64,000 nt of DNA, taken from contig OZ035960.1 in assembly GCA_964034945.1 (NCBI GenBank), positions 111,049,324 to 111,113,323 of the forward strand, in the 5' to 3' direction. The DNA is from Chrysopilus asiliformis (taxonomy: Eukaryota > Arthropoda > Insecta > Diptera > Rhagionidae). The notes under the pieces were generated by a model. It saw only the letters and a list, made by a program, of their open reading frames with translations. It did no database searches and was not told the DNA's origin. Shown in pieces: positions 1-10,800 of this stretch (the stretch's first letter is position 1; every line of letters begins with the position of its first letter). A program made the position numbers and the translations under genes.

Positions 1-3000
1 TCGGACACGACCATTGGATCAGTTTATGTGCCTGGAGTTCGTCTGGAAGCCCAGGACTTTGATGGTGTTTGGCATGCAGCCAGAGTGATTGAGGTGGACA
101 ACGACGAGCGGGAAGTCTTGATTCAATTTGAGAAATCCGGGAAGAGCAAGGCCTCAACGTGAGTATTTTTTCCCCTCGTGAGTGTATAAAATTTTAATTG
201 CAACAACGCAAATTTCAGTGGCATTGAGGAGTGGATCTCGATGAACAGCAGTCGTCTGCGGCAAAAGGTAACACAGGCCAACGCCAAACCGCCTCCAGTA
301 TTCGTACTGGGCGAAAAATGCCTAGCAAGATGGAGTGGGCCGCGTAGATTCCCAGCCACGATTGCAAAAGTCCTCGGAAATAACACCTACGAGGTGTTGT
401 TCGATGATGGATATTCGAAGGTGGTTAGAGGTGCTCACGTGAGTAAAATTAAGCCGCCTCCTGAGAAGGCGCCCACTTCAGCGGCGTCAAAAGGTACGGC
501 AGGAACAGGCGCCAAGACCCCACAGAACAAGGATTGGCCGTTGATCTCCATTAGTTCTTTGAATTTGGAAGAATTAAACTTGCCTGAGATCCCAAAGGAC
601 GGTGAATGGTGCTGCCATTGGGTGAATGATCAGCCCATCGGGCAGGAGGGCTTCTTGACTGTTGGAGACCACCGCAAACCAACGGTAATCGTAGAGGATT
701 GGCGATTGCCATCAAATTGGGTGAAACACATGTACCAGCGATCGAATGTCCTGGGAAAGTGGGATGTGATTCTCATAAATCCTCAGGGAAAGCGTTTTCG
801 CTCCAAAGCCGATCTGAAGATCTTCATCGAGGATCAGGGCCAGGTTTACAATCCGGATGTCTACGATTTTAGCATTCACAGACGACGCGCCAAAGATATA
901 AACGCCTACGTCTACACAAAAGACTACAAACCGCCAGCTACGAATCCTCCTCCGCCCATTTTGGAGTCCCAAGTGAATCAATCGTCAGCTGCGGCTCCGC
1001 AGCTTCCAATTTTGCCACAACCGGCGGTTTTGGCAACACCACTGAAACCTCCCAGCAAACCAGCGCCTGCTGTTGAGCAAATGCCGCTTCTGTCCAGGGC
1101 ATTCGAGGAAGAAACTCTGCCACTTGAAGATGGCTACGGTGAGTTTGAATATTTCGTTTTTTTTATGCTTTTCACTGTTCAAATCACGTATTTTCAGTTT
1201 ACGTCGGTTCCCTCAAAGTTCAAATCGTTGACAATCTCTTCAGATGCCCTCAGGATGGATGCAACAAAAACTTCCGAAAGGAAAATCATTTACAAATCCA
1301 CATCAAACACTATCACGGCGAAATCGCCAAGTAAAACAATCCGTTTTTTGTGAAAATTTGAATTTCTAATCGAATTTCCTCGTTTAGGGCTCTCGGAGTT
1401 TGTCCAAATATGCAAGATTTAGCTTGTAAGCGCACAATCGGCGAATCAGCCGAGGAACCATTGCCGAAAAATCATCTCCCAAATGCGCAGTTCTTTGCCA
1501 AGCTTCACCAGCAGGATTTGCAGTCGAAGGTCCATCGCAAGCCGACACCGTCGTCATCTTTAACAATGCTTCCGACGTCGGCGATTGAAGGGGAGCCCGG
1601 AAGCTTGATTTTAGACGCTTCGGCTGTCGAGGATTTGAAAGTGGCAGAGAATTTGCAGGTGAGAATTATTAGGAATGTTTTTTTAATCGCTATGATTCCA
1701 ATTTCTCTTTTTCCAAGTCTTTCGATTTTGATTTTTCACCACAGGTAAACCAAAAACTTCTGAATTAAATTTTTTTTCGCGTTTTTTGTTAGTTTTTCAC
1801 ATTTTTTTCATTGCGATTTGCGAGGATTGTTTGGAATTCTGCCCTCTCAAATTTACCGTCTTGTAAAATTTAGAATCAAAATTCCGTTTCTCATAAAATA
1901 TTGATAAGCCGAAACTCTTTTGCTGTCTGTTTTCTATTTCAAATCTAATTTTTTCATGCTTTTTCGATTTTTCCATAAAAAGAATCGAAATTTTTGATTT
2001 TTTAAAACGTTTTACTGATCAATAATTTTGAAAATACTTTTATCTAAGAAACCGTCGAATTTTCACTAAAAAAGACTCGAAAAATCACGAAACAGCTAAA
2101 ATAAAATTCAATTTTTAGTCGATAATTACCTCCACACCGGCGAAAACCGTAACCTCGGTATCCGGATTTGATTCTGAAGTATTGGACACGACCGGAGCGA
2201 CTTTAGACTATTCAATAGCATCAGCTCCTGGTGCGATTCCACAAACGCAGCAGCCCGACACCCCACTAATAGTGAAGGCGGCACCCTCGAGATCCAGAAA
2301 AGGGGGACGCAGCACCCGCGCGAAACAAACAAAGAAAGCGTCGGCAGCGCGAAGAATAGCAGCCGCCGTCGGCCGCCGCTTACCTCGAACTCCTATCTCA
2401 GCACCAGCGGCCACTGGAAATTCAACATTCGAGGGAAGTTTCGGAGATTTCGAAGAAACACGGCATTCCTTTAACGGAACTCCAGAGAATAAAAACGTCA
2501 AGAAAAAGTTAATCCAAGCGATTTCCATTGTCAGTGATTCAAACTTGGATGGAAACAGTCAAACAACCGGAAGCTACCCGGAACAGAGTCAGAGTCCGAA
2601 ATACATAAACGAAAACGGAGAATTGATAAAAATTGTTAGAATGCGTCAGGAGGAGATCATAAACTGTCTGTGCTCGTATGGGGAGGAGGATGGCCTCATG
2701 ATTCAATGCGAGCTGTGTTTGTGTTGGCAGCACGGAATCTGCAATGGCATCGAGAAGGAAAGTCAAGTTCCCGACAAATACGTCTGCTATATTTGCAGGA
2801 ATCCCCAGCGAGGCAGAGCCAGCTTGAAGTACATTCACGATCAGGATTGGTTGTACGACGGAAAGTTGGCCGTTGCTGGATATCACGGTCAGAATCCAGC
2901 GCTCGATGAAAGATTCGAGATTCTACGCAAATCTCACACGTTGACTGGGAATTTATTGGAGCTAAAGAAGTTCATGCATAGCTTGAAGGTTAAGATCAAT

Positions 3001-3642
3001 ATTGCAGAGAATAAGGACCATCCCAAGATGTATTTGTGGGCAAAGAAATGGGAAACCTCACCCACACAGAGCGAAAATAAAAATTTAATCGCAAAACGTG
3101 AACCACAAACCGATAAATTGAATACTTCTGATAATAAACAAGCGCTAGGGGATGTAAATAAAGACATTCAAAGTTTGGATACAATTGAAAATCAAACAGC
3201 AAATGATGTGAAGCCAGCGAATGACGTTGAAAAGGCAAAAATTGATTTGAAACAAGTAATCCCAAGCAAAGCGAATGTTAATTTTAATCCACCGACGATT
3301 CCGCAGCCGGAAGCTGCCATTGATCCGGCCGAGTGTCAGTATCGTCTTTTGGAGCACATTCAGAAGCAGCAGCAGGGCGTTATGGATAAATTGCAGGCCA
3401 TTGAATCGCAGATTATTGGTGGGTTTTCAATTAAACTAAATTTCGAATAGCAATTAATTTTTTGTCCTTTTTTCTGTCGTTTGATTTTAGATCTAGAATC
3501 ACTGGACAACAGTGATAACATGCAGTCAACCGACTATACGAAGACAAAGCAAACTGTTTCAATGTTGGTTAAAGATTTGGAGACGATGAAAAACATTGCT
3601 AAAATCAATACAGTTTATCCCACGTACGAGGGATTGGTTTAG
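1..3642 (+). CDS. MBD-R2: MBD-R2/PHF20-like chromatin reader, 5' end outside window
   Basis: Six exons join in frame: 1-158, 219-1138, 1198-1330, 1388-1658, 2119-3418 and 3491-3642, giving 977 residues before TAG. All introns are GT-AG. In order I see two Tudor-like segments (about residues 8-60 and 85-140), an MBD-like segment (about 205-260, with DWRLPSNWVKHMYQ and KWDVILINPQGKRFRSKADL), a C2H2 finger of spacing C-x4-C-x12-H-x4-H that is completed only by splicing exons 2 and 3, a Lys/Arg-rich stretch near 550-590, and a C4HC3 PHD finger (about 676-725, CELC, WQHGIC, CYIC). A Gln-rich acidic C-terminus follows. This domain order is that of PHF20 and fly MBD-R2, subunits of the MOF-containing NSL histone acetyltransferase complex, which binds promoters in the nucleus. 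The start codon lies upstream of the window. Family assignment is strong; the exact orthologue name is inferred. Confidence 0.93.
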
Positions 3643-3796
3643 AGATGAATTTAGAATTTAAGATTTCCCAATTGGAGAAAAGCGTTTTTGTTGAACTTGT
3701 TTTATGTATTTTGTGCAAAAAAGAATTCAAGTTGAAATTTAATTGAGATTTTTTTTCCTTTTAGTATTGTATTTAAAAAATAGAGCTCCAAAAATG

Positions 3797-3802
3797 AATA
3801 AA
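3797..3802 (+). promoter_or_regulatory. Polyadenylation signal of the MBD-R2 gene
   Basis: A canonical AATAAA lies 155 nt after the TAG stop, followed by a T-rich stretch. It is the first AATAAA after the stop and fits a short 3' UTR. Confidence 0.6.
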
Positions 3803-3842
3803 ATTATGTTTTTTATCTGCTAAATTTGTGTTTTTATTATCT

Positions 3843-4930
3843 ACTAGCTGACCTTTTGTTGTATAAATTTTAGAATGCCAAAAAACCATAAATAACTTAA
3901 AGACTTTTGGGAAAAAACGTTATTCTTACAGGACCTTCCGTTTCGAATTTTGAAATTCCAACACCAGATTCGTGTTGCCCCAAAAAAAGTTATTTCGATT
4001 TTTCCCGAATGTGTGCTGGCTCTTTTGCGTGGCATAACCGCTCACCGGAAGTGAATTTTTTCGGTCTGAATGCGGTTTCTGAAAGGGGGCCTACTTACCT
4101 TTGGTGGTATTTCTCAGATTTTTGAAAAATTGCCCCAAAAAAAAGTTATTTCGATTTTTTCCTGAAAGTGTGCACTTTTTCTGAATGTTTTTCTACCAGT
4201 ATAAATAAAAATTAATAAAAATCATAAACTGTTGATATAGAGTGAATTTTATTTGTAATAAAACCATTTTTAAACTAAAACAATAATACATAGTTTCAAA
4301 AATTTCTGCTTGTTTCCATGAAAAAATCTGTGTGGTGAATATTTGTGGTGAATTTCCTAAATATTTTAGCAAAGACTCGAACCGAGGTGGATTAAGCACA
4401 ATGTGTGCTGGCAAATGTGTGCTGCCTTCACACAGCCTAAAAATAGCATGTTTGAGGTATCAAAAAAATTTAGAAACTCATAGTTGTTTTGATAAATTTA
4501 AAAATTGTTTACAGACTGTTCTAATCTGGAGAAAAAGCTGTTCTAACTGACCTAATAGACTGTTCTAATTGCAGTTAGTAGACTGTCCTACTCAGTAGCA
4601 CAGTCTATTAAGGTAGCATGGCCACTCTCTAGGTTCTAGTCTCTCTAGAAGTATAAAGGCTCTCTAGAATCGTATGAAAATTTCTTGCCGATGACGTAGT
4701 AAAATGGCGGCTGTCAACAAGTAACCAGCAGGAGCAGACCTGTGTTTAGTCGGCCATAGCTTGTTTGTCTTTATGCGCACATGACACATTTTGACACATG
4801 GTAAAAAGTGAAATTTTAGTTAAAATTGTGAATACATATTTTTTTGCTCGTGGAGTTAAAAATAACGTTAAATCAATCATACTAACGTAAGTATTATAAT
4901 AATAATATAATATAATAGTAATCATACTAA
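3843..4930. other. Intergenic, no gene seen
   Basis: AT-rich sequence without a coding signal. The stretch 3925-3945 (cttacaggaccttccgtttc) matches one end of the 122-bp repeat unit found at 34.4 and 63 kb, so it is probably a decayed relic of that element. The motif TCATACTAA occurs three times (about 4876, 4922, 4931) next to the Helitron start. Confidence 0.5.
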
Positions 4931-5439
4931 TCATACTAATATATAAAAATGAGTTGGTGTCTGTCTGTCTGTCTGTCTATTCCTCTTTCACGCAAAAACG
5001 ACTGAACCGATTGACTTGAAATGTGGCATGAGTGTTTGTGGTAGTTCTGGATCCAACATAGGCATACGGAAAAGTAGCGTGAGGGGTAAGGGGAGGGGGT
5101 AAAGTGATTTCGAAAATTAGTTTTCCCTCTATGTTACTCTTTACTCTTTCACGCAAAAACGGCTGAACCGATTGGCCTGAAATTTGGCATAAGTGTCTGT
5201 GGTAGTTCTGGTTCCAACATAGGCATACAGAAAAGTAGCGTGAGGGGTAAGGGGAGGGGGTAAAGTAATACCGAATGCAAGTGCTGGAATTTTTTGTTAG
5301 TTTGTTAATCATTTTCCGAAGAGAAAAAACTAACGAACAGCATGCAGACTACCTAATTTTTAACCAACTGAATTTAGTTTTCCTAAGAGTTTTTTTCTGT
5401 TCACACTTTTAGCCGGGCGAAGCCGGGTCCAAATTCTAA
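4931..5439 (+). mobile_element. Non-autonomous Helitron-like element, complete copy
   Basis: The element starts TCATACTAATATATAAAAAT after a host A, followed by a (GTCT)n run. It ends with a small GC-rich hairpin (GCCGGGCGAAGCCGGG, 5412-5427) and CTAA before a host T. A 5' TC, a 3' hairpin plus CTRR, and insertion between A and T are Helitron hallmarks. Inside are two direct copies of a unit of about 160 bp (4980-5140 and 5140-5300) carrying the phrase ctgaaccgattg. No Rep/helicase frame is present, so it must be mobilised in trans. Related copies lie at 6855-7260 and 51455-52870 on the minus strand. Confidence 0.8.
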
Positions 5440-5651
5440 TAGATGATGGGCCAGATACTCGATTCTCTAGCAAATCGCAACTTGCTAGCTAGCAAAAATG
5501 GCGGGTTTTATCGCAAATTCTTCGTTGATTTATTGCTTGCTTGCCAGAAAAAATTGATCGAGTATGCCATTTCTTGCTATTCAGCAAAAAATCATTTTTC
5601 TCTCGCCAAGATGAACAATTCATTTTTTAAGGGCTTCTAAAAAAGACCTAC
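5440..5651. other. Unassigned spacer between Helitron and Unr exon
   Basis: Short non-coding stretch with ctagcaaat/gctagctagc repeats and no recognised gene. Confidence 0.4.
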
Positions 5652-5885
5652 CGTATCCAACACTTCTGTAAAATGGAAAAACAGTCGAACATTTCGCTCA
5701 ACGCAACGCAAAAATCCAAAGCCATCTTTAAGCGATGCGACAACGCCTTGTTCGCGCCGCTCCCCCGACACTTCAAAACTCTCATTCAACAAAGAAATCG
5801 ATGTTGCACGGTGAAGCTGATCCCGCCGATCTGTGGCTAACAGAAATTGAACCCAGTCTCCGTGCCGTAGAGTGAAATCTCCCTT
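5652..5885 (-). pseudogene. Unr: Isolated exon of Unr/CSDE1 (cold-shock domain)
   Basis: On the minus strand a 234-nt, phase-0 segment of 78 uninterrupted codons sits between an acceptor (CTTTTCAG just above 5885) and a donor (GTAGGT just below 5652). The translation contains [19 protein letters not shown] and [11 protein letters not shown], the RNA-binding face of a cold-shock domain as found in Unr/CSDE1, a multi-CSD cytoplasmic regulator of mRNA translation and stability. Unr has many CSD exons, yet none of the others is recognisable nearby. The sequence lies between two Helitron-like copies. I read it as a copied or captured exon that is still intact. Another possibility is that it is one exon of a real Unr gene with huge introns. 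Homology is firm; status as gene or fragment is not. Confidence 0.75.
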
Positions 5886-6245
5886 CTGAAAAGATTTTTT
5901 TGTTCTTGTTAAAAACTGAATCAAAAAAGAAAATATCACATGACTTTCTTATACAAAATCAACGTTTGTGCACAATTTAAACTATAACTCGAAAATTTTG
6001 GTAGACATAAAGACATTATTGTAATAATGCTCTAAATTGACTCTCTGTCAAGAGTGTTTTTTGGCAAAATTAAGAGGTCGAAATTTTTCATGAATACAAT
6101 ACTTTATTATACTCCGTAGAATAAAGTAATTACGCTATAACTTAAAAAGTTATTGCACCATTTGAGCGTGTTTTACTGTAAAACACAAACTGCTACATAA
6201 ACACAAACTAGATCTTGTAGTTATCAAAATATTTTATGTCCATAG

Positions 6246-6668
6246 ACGATGTACAATTTTACTGAAACAGACGACGCCCTTCTCATGGAGATCTTCAACA
6301 TGAAGAAATTCATAGACTTCAACATGAGCTGGGCGGAAGTCGTATACAGATTTGGAAAGAGTGGTACTTTTTCCATCATTTTTTGTTTGTTTACTAAAAA
6401 ATTTAATATTTAGTGACAATCAGCGAAGTGAGGGACAGGTGGCGGTATCTGATGCCGGCCAACACGACCGCTTTCCCTGCCTCGCCCGCTTTCCCCGCCT
6501 CGACCGTTGCAGGAGAGGGGTATTAGACGCTAATTTTATATCCTATTTTCCAGATGCTAATTTTATATCCTTGTATTTTTCAGAATGGATCCCACCCTCA
6601 TCTTACTGATCATCTTGGCGGTCATCGGGATCGCCATATTGATGTGTTTGGCCGCAAAAAAAAATTAA
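6246..6668 (+). CDS. Myb/SANT-like plus transmembrane exon set, fragmentary
   Basis: Three exon-like blocks chain in frame: 6246-6363, 6414-6519 and 6584-6668, using AG acceptors (catag, atttag, tttttcag) and GT donors at 6364 and 6520. Block 1 has TETDDALL and MSWAEVVYRFGK. Block 2 continues TISEVRDRWRYLMP and then a Pro/Ala/Thr-rich GC-rich tail. Together they resemble a Myb/SANT-like helix bundle (spaced Trp residues, Arg-Trp near the end). Block 3 encodes MDPTLILLIILAVIGIAILM, a strongly hydrophobic membrane segment, then stops at TAA 6666. A fourth block, 6722-6772, has good splice sites but is cut off by the stop. The family is not recognised, and the mix of a DNA-binding-like and a membrane segment is odd. 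It may be fragments of different genes brought together. No upstream start is evident apart from ATG at 6249. Confidence 0.35.
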
Positions 6669-6721
6669 TTTTAATTAAAATTAATTTTAATTAACCGAAA
6701 TAATTTTTTTTTTCCTTCCAG

Positions 6722-6772
6722 AAATATCCCGAGCAATATGGACGGTTTTTGTGTTGCCTGCGAAGGTTTAGT
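6722..6772 (+). pseudogene. 51-nt exon-like block following the TM segment
   Basis: A strong acceptor (tttccttccag) and a strong donor (GTAAGT at 6773) bracket 17 codons reading KYPEQYGRFLCCLRRFS. It would continue the cytoplasmic side of the preceding membrane segment, but block 6584-6668 has no usable GT donor before its TAA, so the chain is broken here. Confidence 0.35.
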
Positions 6773-6854
6773 GTAAGTGCTTTAAGGTTTACACTACATT
6801 AGCTTTTATTTCTGGTGTACCAGCAAAACTGTTTGCTAAAAAGCCAATGTGGAC

Positions 6855-7260
6855 CAATCTGGTTCAGTAGTTTCCCCGCGAAAGAGTAACATAGCGCAAA
6901 AACTAAGTTTCGAAATCATTTTACCCCTTCCCCTTACTCCCCACACCTCTCGGGTTACGTTTCAATGAGTCTGTGTAGGGGTTGGACCTCCGACGAACAT
7001 CTATGCCAAATTTCAGGCCAATCGGTTCAGTAGTTTCCCCGCGGAAGAGTAACATAGCGCAAAAACTAAGTTACGAAATCACTTTACCCCCTCCCCTTAC
7101 TCCCCCCACCTCTCGCGCTACTTTTCCGTATGCCTATGTTGGAACCAGTACTACCACTGACACTCATGCCAAATTTCAAGTCAATCGGTTCAGCCGTTTT
7201 TGCGTGAAAGAGGAACAGACAGACAGACAGCCACCAACTCATTTTTATATATTAGTATGA
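6855..7260 (-). mobile_element. Helitron-like element, 5' part
   Basis: Read on the minus strand it starts TCATACTAATATATAAAAAT at 7260 after an A, then a GTCT run and cacgcaaaaacgg, like the copy at 4931. Two direct units of about 160 bp follow. No hairpin-CTRR terminus of this family is found between here and 5440, so the 3' end is lost or altered. Confidence 0.7.
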
Positions 7261-7801
7261 TAACTTATAATACTATCAGGGATAACGAAACAAAGTTGAG
7301 ATTCCCGGTGATCACACCTTATTCCACAATATGAAAAAAATTTGTTTGTCGGAACCGATTTTCGGAAGCGCTGCAAATTGCTCATACAGAATTTAAAAAA
7401 AATCCATTTCTAAACCACATCAAACATAAATTTTATTTAAAAATTTGATATAAGTTTTTTTTACAAATAGAATCACTCAAAAAGTGTCTAACGCCCCCTC
7501 GATTATTTTTATTAATTTCTAAATAAAACTAAAATGATCAAATGAATACAGGAAAATAATAACGCTTACAATTTTAAACTGTAGTAAAAAATTTGATTAA
7601 ATTTTTGGTATCCATTTCTCATATGTGTTATAATTCAAAATCTACATAGCATAGCATCATTTATTTCACCTTACGTTAATAACATTCTTACATAAAAAAG
7701 AGCCTACTTAATTAGTAAATAAAATTTCAATAATTTAAGTAAAAGAGGAAATACAATTAAAAATTACGTAAATTTAGACTTAATAACATTTCATACGTAT
7801 T
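7261..7801. other. Lectin 3' flank, probably 3' UTR and intergenic
   Basis: AT-rich, no open frame of interest. On the minus strand it begins just after the lectin stop and contains several AATAAA-like signals (for example ttattt at 7659), so part of it is likely 3' UTR. Confidence 0.4.
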
Positions 7802-10800
7802 CTACAAACGTAGATTTGGGTTCGTGTATCGAACGTATTTTAAAAGGGCGTCGTTTTCTTCACAGGCCCATGGTTTATGGTGATGACAGGCAACATCATG
7901 CCAGTTAACCCCATCGTTGTAGAATTGATTCAAAACGGCTAAACAGTTTTCTGCGGCACCACCCTGTTGTAACTCCCGATTGTCTGGCTGTGGGAGACCA
8001 ATTCCGCCAGTTGGTGACCAATCACCCTGTGAGCGATCGGTAGTGGGGGCCAATTTCTGGAGCACAGCTGTCCAGAACCATCCGTTGATCGAGACTGGCT
8101 GCAAGTCTGGACGTTCACATCCTTTGAAATCGCATAAACGTCCGCTTGTCCAGATGTATTTCACCTGAAAATTTAAATTTGTTTATTCGATTTTATTTGA
8201 TTGCTAATTTTAATTAAAAAGAATCATGTCTGGACCAAAATTCGATTGGCTCTCGGAAATTTTCGCCTGCGGCGTATTTTTTTCTGAAGAATTTTGATCA
8301 GCACGAAGGGAAGAACCAATTTTATTTTACCATTTTAAACCATAACTTAGGGTAATAAATTTTTTGCGTGAATCTGAGACAGATGACTTTTGGGAGCGAG
8401 TGAAGAATAAGTAATTTTTGATGTTTCGAAATGAATTGCAAATGCTTTTCGCTTCGCCGTATTTTTAGTCGAGAGCAAAATATCAGTAACAATTTTTTTA
8501 ACGTGTACACGAGCCTTTAACAAGGAAGTTTAAGAGAAATATTTTCATTTAAATTAACGGTTTTAAATTATTTTTTTAAATGTATCACACAACGTACCCC
8601 GGCAGTTACAATTCGACTACTGGGCGCCAGTGGCGGCTCGTGTATATTTGAAATGAGGAGGCAAAGTTTTTTTGTAGGAAGACCTATTCTTCTTAATATA
8701 TAAAATGTTCCGCCGAATTATGTAGGAAGACCTATTTTTCTGGAGTGGAAAAGCGAAACAGAGATTGGTGTTCGTATACTATATGTGGCTATGCTTGTTC
8801 TTAGCAAAAGCTGTATGAAAGTATTTGTACGAATCGGAGGCTAGCCTCTATGAAGAGAATTTGTCCCTCACCATCACTTGGCTGGAGCGAAAGACGTGCA
8901 GCCTCAAAATGAGTCCTAATGTAAACACACTCTTTGAATGCGAAAATAGTAGTAGATTTACTACAATCGCTGGTGAGAGTCGGGTGTGTGTTTTGACCTC
9001 CGCCGAACCCTGGAGACTGACTCACCGAACCCCTGGGGTTCGATCGAACACCGGTTAAGAACCACTGGGCTAGAGGGTTAAATGGATGTTAACCACTGAA
9101 TATTTTTGACACAAAAACCAATTTATTCTTATAAAATACACAGAGGAAAATTCTGGAAAAAAATTTATGCACATAATCTGGTTAATGTTACGAGCGGCAA
9201 CAAAAATACCACGATGAGCAATAAAAGGTTATTTTCTGTCTACAACCAGATGCAATTTGAATATGAATGAAAGACAGCAGCAACCATCAGTGAAGATCAA
9301 TGAAGATCACCACGAAAAATCCAATAATTGACCACGATTTTTTACGAAAGATGGCCAACAAAGTAATCAGAAAAGGTTAAAATACGCATCATGTTGTTGT
9401 GTTTTTTTATACAATTTAAGTCACAAATAAACCGCATGATCGAATAATGGATCTGACGATCGTCACAAAAACGCAACGCATTGCGGTTAGTACGAAATAC
9501 ACTTTCTCCAAATGTTTTTTTATTTTTGTTATTATTATTTCATACATATTTCAATCACAGTGCGAGCGATCAATATTAAAGTTTTGTTTTGCGAATTTAG
9601 CAAAAAAAAAATGTTATTATTTAGTAGTTACCTGCCGGCTTTTTTTTCCAATTAATTTAAAAAATAATAACAACAACGATTGCAGTGCGTATATTTTCCC
9701 GCCAAATGATCTTTGAATTATTCTTCATCACTCGGAGATTTAAGATTGAAAAATTATGAACATTTTTGTTCAAAAGATCGGTTATCATTCGGGCTGATCA
9801 GTAAATTACGAATTTTGAGGTGTGCGTTTAGGTTCAAATTTTGCACGTGCGAAGTTTAATTAATGCGAACAATGTAGATGGAAAATGACTATACGTTGAA
9901 AGTAAATTTGAATTAAAATTAAAATTCATCCAACTCACGTTCGTATTGTCGATTTAAACGCAAATTCGAATTGTAGATCGTCGTGAAACTCTCAACGTTT
10001 TTCTTTCAAATGGAATTTCATTTTCATGTAGGAAGTCATATTTCCTTCATTTACGATCAGTCATTAAAATCACATCCATTTGGTGTTAATTTAATAAACA
10101 GGATATACTTGTAGATAGATAATTTTCGGTTAATGAGAAGAAAAAAAGATAATTCGATTGCACTGAAAGAAAAGTAAAAGTTTTTCCGGAAGAAATTCAT
10201 GAACAAATTTAGAAATTATTTAATTTTTCATTTGTTTTTTCATTCAGTTTCATTATTATTATTTGGACTCTGTTTGGTGAACATTTAATTTGACAATAAA
10301 ATTGCCAACTCGAGAAATTTCAAGAAGACGGAAATTTCGAAGACTTAAAAATTAAAACGGGACATGTTTTTGGTAATAATTGAAGGAATTAATTGATGAA
10401 ATCAGCAATATCGAATTAATAGACGGTTGATTAAGAGTAGGGTGTCCATAATTATGTTGGACCAATGGGTTATTCCTATTTAAAGCTTTTCAAACATTCT
10501 GGAAAATATGTAAGCAAATTTTCTATTCCAAGTCAGTTTGTACCCACACCATCATGTACAAAGGCCTAATTTGAAAATTGAATATTTCAATTTAAATTTA
10601 TTAAAAAGCTAATACAAGTATGTGTTTAACAAATAAGATAAGAAACTTGTTTTTGAATTAATGAAATTTTTTTAAATCCAAATTGCAGTTTTAACCATTA
10701 ACCAAAAAAAACCCAAAAGAAGCCAGTTTTCCCGAGTGCTTAGGACGGTTTTCACCCTCAGGCGAAAGTGTCCAAACGGACCGCAACTTACGAGTATGTC

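Noticed and set aside
1410..1748. Separate small gene starting at ATG 1410
   Set aside because: It is exon 4 of the MBD-R2 gene read on into the intron; splice sites at 1387/1388 and 1658/1659 explain it.
8629..9068. A single complete hAT element
   Set aside because: The two ends share just six bases and lack a matching 8-bp target duplication, so one intact element is not supported.
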